Assembly: GCF_031157255.1 (NCBI RefSeq)
Contig: NZ_JAVIFX010000011.1
Span: 124,001-188,000 of the forward strand
DNA: 64,000 bases
Direction of reading: 5' to 3'
Source of the DNA: Bradyrhizobium sp. LHD-71
GTDB lineage: Bacteria > Pseudomonadota > Alphaproteobacteria > Rhizobiales > Xanthobacteraceae
A program made the translations under genes and the position numbers. Positions 26,592-35,300 of the stretch are shown in pieces; position 1 is the first letter of the stretch; each line of letters starts with the position of its first letter. The notes under the pieces are model-generated. The model was not told the DNA's origin and did no database searches. It saw only the letters and a list, made by a program, of their open reading frames with translations.

Positions 26592-26634
26592 GACAACTCC
26601 TGCAGCGAGGGGTAATGGCCGTGCGCCCTCGCGG

Positions 26635-26651
26635 AGCAAGATGGATGCCAG
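26635..26651 (-). promoter_or_regulatory. Sigma-54 promoter of rutA
   Basis: On the minus strand CTGGCATCCATCTTGCT matches the sigma-54 consensus with GG and GC 10 nt apart and only two mismatches, both in the weaker CG part of TGGCACG. The predicted transcription start would be about 33 nt before the rutA ATG. Nothing else certain was seen in 26592-26965 apart from the inverted repeat GTTCC-GTG-GGAAC near 26897-26909. Confidence 0.68.
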
Positions 26652-26965
26652 TTTTGCCGGCGGGGCCGGATGATCGATTGAGGGGCTGCTTCGCCGGAAG
26701 CCGCTATCCTGGAACAGGCAGGCAACCGGCGCCTGAGTGCCTGGGGCCAGACAGGCGGAACTGTCAGGTCAGGACCGGTCCAAGGCATCCTTGGAGGCTA
26801 TCACCGCGCCCGATCGCTGCGCCACCGACGGAGAGTTGAGGCGGGGCGCTAAGAGACGGCGATGGCGCCAGTGTTACAAAGTGAACAAAATTTTTGGTTC
26901 CGTGGGAACGACGGTCGCCCTTCCGACTCATCTTCATAACGATGTGCAGCTTGGGAGGGGGCGCG

Positions 26966-27055
26966 ATGGAGAACACCACGCTTGTGGAAAGCGCTTTGTT
27001 GGCCGTGATCCTTCTCGGAACAGTGACGATGGTCAGCGGGCTATTGATGATCTAG
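26966..27055 (+). CDS. 29-residue single-helix membrane protein
   Basis: A small ORF with the strong Shine-Dalgarno GGGAGGGG 5 nt before its ATG. It encodes MENTTLVES followed by a hydrophobic helix (about residues 9-28, ALLAVILLGTVTMVSGLLMI). The composition suits a one-pass inner-membrane protein. There is no recognisable family, and the gene is isolated between rutA and the sulfation genes. It may be an accessory or stress small protein, but that is only a guess. Confidence 0.55.
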   Translation: MENTTLVESALLAVILLGTVTMVSGLLMI

Positions 27056-27216
27056 GCTGCGCCGGTATCACTGAAGCTACGCCAACGTACTTCACGATAT
27101 TCCCGATCGATCTCGCGTTGCATGGTGCTGCGACGGAATTCCGTGTCGCTTGCATCCATCTTGGTCCGCAACATGATCGGCGCTTCAAGATCAGCCCGTT
27201 GTGCAAAGCCGCGAGT

Positions 27217-27326
27217 GATGCAAAGCAGGCACACTCGCTCTCTTTCTTCGCGGTGTTGCAACGTTTCTCTGCATTGATCCGCAGCGATGCGATGACAATG
27301 CAAAGTCTGTAGCTGCGTGATTCGCG
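27217..27326 (+). repeat. 110 bp repeat, copy A, upstream of APS kinase-like gene
   Basis: Begins GATGCAAAGC, contains CTCTCTTTCTTCG and GATCCGCAGCGATGC, and ends GTAGCTGCGTGATTCGCG. It aligns end to end with a 108 bp segment at 29084-29191 in the same orientation (about three-quarters identity by eye). It ends 70 bp before the APS kinase-like start. The rest of 27056-27395 shows no gene. Confidence 0.7.
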
Positions 27327-27395
27327 GTTGTCGCAGAGCAAACCTCCATACGACGGCTTGCCGGGACACCTCGTTGGGTCATCTAGGTGTGTTCG

Positions 27396-28178
27396 ATGCA
27401 CAAGAAGATTCTGATCATGGGCCTGCCCGGTGCGGGCAAGACGACGCTCGCTAACGCGCTCGCGCCGCGTCTAAATGCGGTGCATTTCAACGCCGATGAC
27501 GTTCGCGCCAACGTCAATCGGGACCTCGGCTTCTCTGAGGCGGACCGCATCGAGCAGGCGCGCCGCATGGGCTGGCTTTGCGACCAAGTCGTAAAGGTCG
27601 GCTGCTTCGCGATCGCCGATTTCATCTGCCCGACACTTGCTGCGCGCGAGGCGTTCCTGAGTGGTGGCAACGCCTTTGTCGTCTTTGTCGACCGGATCCG
27701 GGCAGGCGCCTTCGAGGACACCAACCGGATGTTCGTTACACCGGAGCGCTTCGATCTTCGGGTGACGAGCGACGGTGCGCCGGAATTCTGGGCGGAACAA
27801 GCCATGATGCGGCTGCGCCCGATCTTCGACCCCAAAAAGCCAACCGCACTGTTTGTCGGGCGCTATCAGCCGTTCCACGACGGGCATCGGGCGCTGATCG
27901 TCGAAGGCATCAAGCGCGTCGGTCAAGTCTGCATCGCCGTGCGTAACACGCAGGGCATCGACAGCAAGAATCCCTTCGACTTCGAGTACGTACGCTCGCG
28001 CATCGAACATGCGTTGCGAGAGTTCGAGGGACGCTTCCTGGTCGTGCCGATCCCGAATATCAGCCACATTTTCTATGGGCGTGACGTGGGCTACGCCATC
28101 GAGCGGATCGACCTGGATGATGCGACCGAGAGCATCTCGGCGACCGAAATGCGCAGAAAATTGTTGGCCGGTCGTTAG
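27396..28178 (+). CDS. APS kinase-like / nucleotidyltransferase fusion
   Basis: A 260-residue two-domain protein. Residues 1-145 resemble adenylylsulfate kinase: Walker A GLPGAGKTT (9-17), then FNADDVRANVNRDLGFSEADR and FICPTLAAREAF, which parallel DGDNVR...LGFS and FISPYR in CysC. Residues 150-260 are a nucleotidyltransferase domain with GRYQPFHDGH (HxGH His161/His164) and a C-terminal ISATEMRRK, like NMN/cytidylyl transferases. An in-frame GTG lies three codons upstream, but the ATG at 27396 is chosen. The next gene is a PAPS-type sulfotransferase, so a role in making PAPS is likely. Whether the second domain makes APS or acts on another substrate is unknown. Confidence 0.82.
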   Translation: MHKKILIMGLPGAGKTTLANALAPRLNAVHFNADDVRANVNRDLGFSEADRIEQARRMGWLCDQVVKVGCFAIADFICPTLAAREAFLSGGNAFVVFVDRIRAGAFEDTNRMFVTPERFDLRVTSDGAPEFWAEQAMMRLRPIFDPKKPTALFVGRYQPFHDGHRALIVEGIKRVGQVCIAVRNTQGIDSKNPFDFEYVRSRIEHALREFEGRFLVVPIPNISHIFYGRDVGYAIERIDLDDATESISATEMRRKLLAGR

Positions 28179-28192
28179 GCGTTGTGAGGGGT

Positions 28193-29008
28193 ATGCAGCA
28201 CGGCATTCATTTCATTTCCGGTCTGCCACGGGCGGGATCAACGCTGCTGGCCGGCATCCTGCGTCAGAACCCAGGCTTCCATGCCGGGATGACCAGTCCG
28301 GTCGGCACGCTATTCATGGCCCTGCTCAGACAGATGAGCCAGGAGAACGAGTTCGCCCTGTTCATCGAAGAGAGGCAGCGCAAGGCCGTTCTCGCCGGCC
28401 TGTTCGAGAGCTTTTATCAGCATATCCAGGCAGAGAAGCTCGTGTTCGACACCAACCGCCTCTGGTGCGGCAAGCTGCCGGCGCTGGCCACGCTATTCCC
28501 GGACGCGAAGGTGATCGCCTGCGTGCGCGACCTACCCTGGGTGCTCGATAGCGTGGAGCGGCTGATCCGGCGCAACAAGTTCGAGCCGTCCAAGATCTTC
28601 AACTTCGATCCCGGCGGCACGGTCTACAACCGGGTGGATGGTCTGCTCGGGATGAACGGCATGGTCGGCTTCGCCTATAACGCGCTCAAGGAGGCCTATT
28701 ACGGGGAGCATGCGGACCGGCTCATGCTGCTGACCTACGAGACGCTGACCCGCACGCCGGCCAAGGCGATGGCGGCGGTCTACGACTTCATTGGCGCGCC
28801 GCCCTTCGCCCATGACTTCGATCACGTCGACTACGCGGAGGACGAGTTCGACGCGCGGCTTGGCACGCCGGGCCTGCATCGCGTCGCTGCCAAGGTGCAA
28901 CACATTGATCGGCAGATGATCCTACCGCCAGACGTGATCCGTCGCGTCGAGAACGACTCCTTCTGGACCGATGCCAAGCGCAATCTGCGCGGCGTGCGGG
29001 TCGTCTAG
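28193..29008 (+). CDS. PAPS-dependent sulfotransferase
   Basis: A 271-residue sulfotransferase-family protein. The 5'-phosphosulfate-binding loop is FISGLPRAGSTLL at residues 7-19, and the 3'-phosphate-binding region is CVRDLPWVLDSVERL. There is no signal peptide, so it acts in the cytosol. GAGGGG precedes the ATG at 28193; an in-frame GTG at 28184 is rejected. The gene lies 14 bp after the APS kinase-like gene, suggesting that the upstream product supplies its PAPS. The acceptor (glycan, lipid, small molecule) cannot be read from the sequence. Confidence 0.88.
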   Translation: MQHGIHFISGLPRAGSTLLAGILRQNPGFHAGMTSPVGTLFMALLRQMSQENEFALFIEERQRKAVLAGLFESFYQHIQAEKLVFDTNRLWCGKLPALATLFPDAKVIACVRDLPWVLDSVERLIRRNKFEPSKIFNFDPGGTVYNRVDGLLGMNGMVGFAYNALKEAYYGEHADRLMLLTYETLTRTPAKAMAAVYDFIGAPPFAHDFDHVDYAEDEFDARLGTPGLHRVAAKVQHIDRQMILPPDVIRRVENDSFWTDAKRNLRGVRVV

Positions 29009-29083
29009 CGGCGAGCACACATTGGTCTTGTCGTAACATTGCACCACTGACGTTCCGCCTATCTCGCGGTCACTGCGGAACTT

Positions 29084-29191
29084 GATGCAAAGCCGACACA
29101 CCCATCTCTCTTTCTTCGATGCTTTGCGAAATTCTCCGCATCGATCCGTAGCGACGCAGACATACTCAAAGTTGTAGCAGCGTGATTCGCG
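29084..29191 (+). repeat. 110 bp repeat, copy B, upstream of autotransporter gene
   Basis: Copy of the sequence at 27217-27326: GATGCAAAGC at the left, CTCTCTTTCTTCG, CGATCCGTAGCGACGC in the middle, GTAGCAGCGTGATTCGCG at the right. It ends about 200 bp before the autotransporter start. No gene is seen in 29009-29389. Confidence 0.7.
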
Positions 29192-29389
29192 TTATCGACA
29201 AGTCGAACTCGTGATCGCTCATCACGAATGATTGTCGGAGTGGATATCGAACGTTCGGCTTGATCTCAAAATCGGTGCTCCTGCGTCAATCCCAACAATC
29301 AAAGCTTCAAGTGCGTTCGCAACGAACCGAAGAGAAGTTTGAGGCAGGATACATGGGACGACGGTCAAGGAATTGATCGAGGCGGCGGC

Positions 29390-32300
29390 ATGAAGCGCAA
29401 CCGAGCTCAGACGCACGGCTCTGGTCTTGAGCACTCTTCGCCGACGCGCGGCTTGTCCGGTGCGAAGCGCGCCGGCAATCGTATGCGGCGCCTGGCGGAT
29501 TTTCTGTTGCACGAAACGCAGCCGAACCGGTCGGATGCGCTGGTCGCTGCCGTGCATGGGCGAATTGACGGCGCCGTTCAGCAGGCACGGCTCGCAAGAT
29601 CGTCGTACGATCCTTCCGATCGCGTTCGACGGCTGAAACGGGCGCTGGTCGGCACCACGGCGCTGGTTGCCGTCGCGCTGGCGGAGACTCTTACTCTCGT
29701 GGAGCTGGCGCCGTCCGCCTATGCGCAGGGCGGCGGCACCGGCGGCCCCAGCCAATCGGGCAACATCGGTGGCGGCGGTGGTGCCACCACAGCGACAGGC
29801 ACCGGCAACCCCGGCCATCCCGGCGCCTTCGTCAGCAGCGGCGGCGGTGGCGGTGGGGGCGGGGGCGGCGCCGGCGTTTATGGCGGCGCGGGCGGCTGCG
29901 GCGCCTCCGACGGCGGTCTCGATTGCGGCAGCGGCAGCGGGGGTGCCGGTGGCGCCTTCGCCGGCGCCGATGGTAGCCCCGGCTCGCGCGCCGATGTCCT
30001 CAGCGGCAGCGGCGGAGGCGGAGGCGGGGGCGGGGCGCACGGTTACCACGGGAGCACGCTGCCGTTCGAAGGTGCTTTGGGCGGCAAGGGCGGTTACGGC
30101 GGCCAGGGCGGCAAGGGCAGCGTTTGTTGTAAAACGGGTGGTGGGGGCGGGGGCGGCGCCGGCGGCTTTGGCGCGCTCGTCACCGGCTCCACTGGCGCGC
30201 TCTCTGATTTGGTCAACGCCACCGGCGGCCAGGGCGGCACCGGCGGCGCAGGCGGGGGAGGTGATCGCGAGAATTATGCCGGCGGCGGCAACGGGGGCGA
30301 CGGCGGTGTGGGCCTCTGGTTGAACCAGACCAGTCAGGTCACGCTCGGCTCCTACTCAAGAATTGCTGGCGGCGACGGCGGCACCGGCGGCACAATCCTG
30401 ACCGGGCCAACAAAGATCGGCCCCGGCGGCACCGGCGGCACCGGCGGCGGGGGTCTCGTGTTGGTCGGGACCACCGGCAGCATCGTGACCAATAACGGCA
30501 TGATCCGCGGCGGCGACGGCGGCACCTCCGGCTACGGATTTCAGTCTACGGGCGGCAACGGCGGCTACGGCGTGTCGGTCACTGGCGGCAACCTGATCAA
30601 TAGCGGCTATATCAAGGCCGGCGACGGCGGCAATGCCAACACCCAATCTGAGGCAAGTCTATCGAAGGGCGGTGCAGGCGGCTATGGCGTCACGCTTGGC
30701 GATGGCGACGCCCTGACCAACAGCGGCACGATCAAAGGCGGCAATGGCGGCAACGGCGGCCCAAATTTTAACAGCGCCGCCCCCGGCGGCAATGGCGGCT
30801 ATGGCGTCACGCTTGGCGATGGCGGCACCTTGACCAACAGCGGCACGATCACCGGCGGCAACGGCGGCAACGGCGGCTACAGCTTCCGCAACGGCAACGG
30901 CGGCACCGGCGCAACCGGCGTCTCGGCTACTGGCGGCACCTTGACCAACAGCGGCACGATCACCGGCGGCAATGGCGGTAACGGCGGCGGCGGCCTCTAC
31001 CTCGTCGGCGGCAACGGCGCCAAAGGCGGTATAGGCGTCAGCATTGCCAATGCCGCCACCCTGATCAACAGCAGCACGATCGAGGGAGGCAACGGCGGCA
31101 CCGGCGCCAACGGCGTCGGCGGCATCTTCACTGTCGGCGGCAGCGGCGGCTACGGCGGTATAGGCGTCAGCATTGCCAATGGCGCCACCCTGATCAACAG
31201 CAGCACGATCAAGGGCGGTAACGGCGGCAGCGGTGGCACCGGACGCACCAACGGCGCTGGCGGCTATGGCGGCTGGGGCGTATACGTCAACAGCGGCACT
31301 GTGATCAACAGCGGCACGATCTATGGCGGTCTTGCCGACGGCGGGTCTGGCTCACGGTCCCGCGCCATCACCTTCGGCGGCGGGACCAACAAGCTCGAGC
31401 TGTGGAACGGCTCGACCATCAACGGCAATGTGGCCGCGACCACTGGCGCCAACGACACCCTGGCGCTGGGCGGAATGGCCAACGGGACCTTCAACGTCAG
31501 CCAGATCGGTTCGCAATATCAGGGCTTCGAGGCGTTCGAGAAGACGGGCAGCAGCACCTGGACGCTGATGTGTACAACGGCGTGTCCGACCTCTGTCACC
31601 CCCTGGACGATCAATCAGGGCGTGCTGTCAATCTCCTCGGACAACATGCTGGGCGACACGTCCGGCGTGCTCACCTTCAATGGCGGCACGCTGCAGAACA
31701 CGGCGGCCTTCAGCACGACGCGGAGCATTACCCTGTTGAGCGGCGGCGGCATCTTCAACACCGCCGCCGATCTCACCGTCACCGCCGTCATCTCCGGCTC
31801 CGGCGCACTCACCAAGTTTGGCGCCGGCACGCTGACCCTCACCGGCACCAATACTTACACCGGCGGCACGTTCATCGACGAGGGGACGCTCTCGGTCTCC
31901 TCGGACGGCAACCTCGGCGCTGCGACGGGTGTGCTTGCCTTCATCGACGGTGGCACGCTGCAGAACACGACGGCGTTCACGACGGCGCGCAACGTCGCGC
32001 TGATCGGCATCGGTACGTTCCAGACCGACGCCGACCTCACGGTGAGCGGGGTTGTCTCCGACTTGCTTCCGTTTGCCGGCGGCGCCCCCATCAAGACCGG
32101 CAGCGGTACGCTGACGCTCACCGGCAACAATACCTACACCAGCGGCACGACCATCAGCGCCGGCACGCTGCAGATCGGCAACGGCGGCACCTCAGGCTCG
32201 ATCGTGGGTGATGTCGTCAACAACGGCGTCCTGACCTTCAACCGCTCCGACGATCTCAGCTACGGCGGCGCGATTTCCGGTACCGGCGCGCTCACCAAGC

Positions 32301-35300
32301 TTGGCGCCGGCACGCTGACGCTGACCGGCGCCAGCACCTACAGCGGCGACACCACGATTAACGCCGGGACGTTGCGGGTCGCCGGGACGCTCGGCGCCGG
32401 CGCGGTCAGCGTTGACAGTGGCGCTACGCTGGCTGGTCCTACGCTGACCGGTTCCGGCAGCATCGGCGGCACGGTGACCGTGCAGAACGGCGGCATCCTC
32501 GCAGGGGCAAATACCGCGACGAACAGTGGAGCGTCGCTGAGCATGGGCGCGCTGGTGCTGAACGCGGCCTCGAGCGTCAATGTCGCGATCGGCACCCCGA
32601 GCGGCACCTTGTTCGACGTCGGCGGCAACCTGACGCTCGCGGGCACGCTCAACGTCACGGACGCCGGAGGCTATGGCCCCGGCGTCTACCAGTTGTTCGA
32701 GTATGGTTCGCTCACCGATAACGGACTGACGCTCGGAAGCCGCCCGGCGGGATTTGTCAGCCGGATCGACACAAAGAACACCGCGCAGCACCAGGTGAAC
32801 CTCGTAGTCTACGACGATCCGACCAAGCTACAGTTCTGGCAAGGCTCGGTCGGCGGCGGCACGGGCATGTGGCGCGCGGGCGATCCCAACTGGTTGAACG
32901 CGGATGGCAGCCAGTCCACGGTTTGGGGCAGCGTGCATGGGGTTTTCGAGGGCAACCCCGGCACCGTGACGATTGAGGGCCCACAGAGCTTCGAGACCCT
33001 CGAATTCGTCAGCGACGGCTACAACCTCGTCGCCGGACAAAACGGTGCATTGACGGCGACGGGCACGGCGCGGCTGTGGGCCGAAGGGGTGCGGACGACG
33101 GCGACCATCGCTACGTCGATCACCGGCACGGGCGGCATCGTCAAGATCGGAGCCGGCACCGTCGTGCTCACGGGTGCCAATACCTATTCGGGCGGCACTG
33201 CGATCGACGCCGGCACGCTGTCGGTCTCCTCCGATGCCAATCTCGGCGACGCATCGGGGGGGCTGAGCTTCAACGGCGGCACCCTCGAGAACACCGCGGC
33301 CTTCACCACGGCGCGCGCCATCACGCTCGCCACTCGCGACGGCACCTTCCGCACCACCGCTGATCTGACCGCGACCGGCATCATCTCCGGTCCCGGCGCG
33401 CTCACCAAGACCGGCGCCGGCACGCTGACGCTGACGCGCGTCAACACCTACAGCGGCGGCACGATCATCAAAGCCGGCACGTTGTCGGTCTCCGCTGACC
33501 CCAATCTCGGCGACGCGTTGGGCGGCCTGAGCTTCGATGGCGGTGCGCTCGAGAGCACCGCGACCTTCACGACAGGGCGCGCCATTACGCTCGCGCCGGG
33601 CGGCGGCACCTTTCGCACGACTGCCGACCTGACAGTCACCGGACTCGTCTCCGGCGCCGGCGCGCTCATCAAGGCCGGGTCCGGTACTCTCACTCTCACC
33701 GGCAATAACACCTACAGCGGCGGCACCACCATCGCCGCCGGCACGGTGCGTATCGGCGATGGTGGCACGGCGGGCTCGATCGTCGGCGATGTCGCGAACA
33801 ACGGCGTTTTGGCCTTCGATCGCTCCGACGATCTCTCTTATGGAGGGGCTGTCTCCGGCAGCGGTGCGCTTACCAAGTTCGGCGCGGGTCGGCTCACTCT
33901 CACGGGCAACAGCACTTACACGGGCGGCACGACCATCTCCGCCGGCACACTGCGCATTGGTGATGGCGGCACGTCGGGCTCGATTGTCGGCGACGTCGTC
34001 AATAACGGTGTCCTGGCTGTCGACCGCTCCGACGATCTAAGCTACGCGGGTGCAATCTCCGGCACCGGCGCGCTTGCCAAGTTCGGTGCCGGCAGGCTGA
34101 CGCTGACCGGCGCCAACACCTACATTGGCGGCACCACCATCTCCGCCGGCACACTGTCGGTTGCGGCGGACGCCCATCTCGGCGCAGCGTCGGGCGGCCT
34201 GACCTTCAACGGCGGTACCCTTGAGAACACCGCGGCCTTGAGCACGGCGCGTGGCATCACTTTGGGCGCTGGCGGCGGCACCTTCAACACGGTCGCGGAT
34301 CTTACCGCGACCGGCATCATCTCCGGTCCCGGTGCACTCACCAAGGTTGGTAGCGGCAGGCTGACGCTGACCGGCGCCAACATCTACACCGGCGGCACGA
34401 CCATCGCCGCCGGCACGCTGCGTATCGGCGATGGTGGCACGTCGGGATCGGTCGTCGGCGATGTCGTCAACCACAGCGTCCTTGCCTTCGACCGCGCTGA
34501 CGATTTCAGCTACGCAGGTGCAGTCTCCGGTGCCGGCGTGCTCGCCAAATTTGGGGCTGGCCGGCTTACCCTCACCGGAACGAACACCTATGGCGGCGGC
34601 ACGACCATCGCAGCCGGCACGCTGCGCATCGGCGATGGCGGTGCGTCGGGATCGATCATTGGCAACGTCGTCAACAACGGCGTCCTTGCCTTCGATCGCT
34701 CCAACGATCTCTCTTATGGAGGCACCATCTCCGGCAGCGGTGCGCTCGCCAAGTTCGGCGCCGGTCGGCTCACCCTCACAGGGACAAACACCTATAGCGG
34801 CGGCACGACCATCAACGCCGGCACGGTGGCGATCTCCTCCAACGCCAATCTGGGCAACGTATCGGGCGGCCTCATCTTCAATGGCGGCGCGCTTGAGAAC
34901 ACCTCCGCCTTCACCATGGCGCGCGCCATCACCCTCGAGGCCGGCGGGGGGGCCTTCAACGCGGCCGCCGATCTCACTGTCACCAGCATCATCTCCGGCC
35001 CCGGCGCACTCACCAAGACCGGCGCAAGCAGGCTGACGCTAACCGGCACCAACACTTACACCGGCGGCACGAGCATCAACGCCGGCACATTGCACATCGG
35101 CAATGGCGGCACGTCGGGCTCGATCGTCGGGGACGTCCTCAACAATGGCGTCCTTGCCTTCGACCGCTCAGACAATCTCACCTATGACGGCACTGTCTCC
35201 GGCACCGGCGAACTCGCCAAGCTTGGCGCCGGCAGGCTGACCCTCACCGGCACTCACAGCTACACTGGTGACACGACCGTCGATCGCGGCGCGCTGATCG

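Noticed and set aside
26897-26909. GTTCC-GTG-GGAAC as an extracytoplasmic sigma-factor promoter
   Set aside because: GGAAC is present, but no matching CGTT at 16-18 nt was found on either strand.
29222-30049. Antisense frames inside the autotransporter gene
   Set aside because: They are Ala/Gly-rich mirror frames of the GGC-repeat coding sequence.
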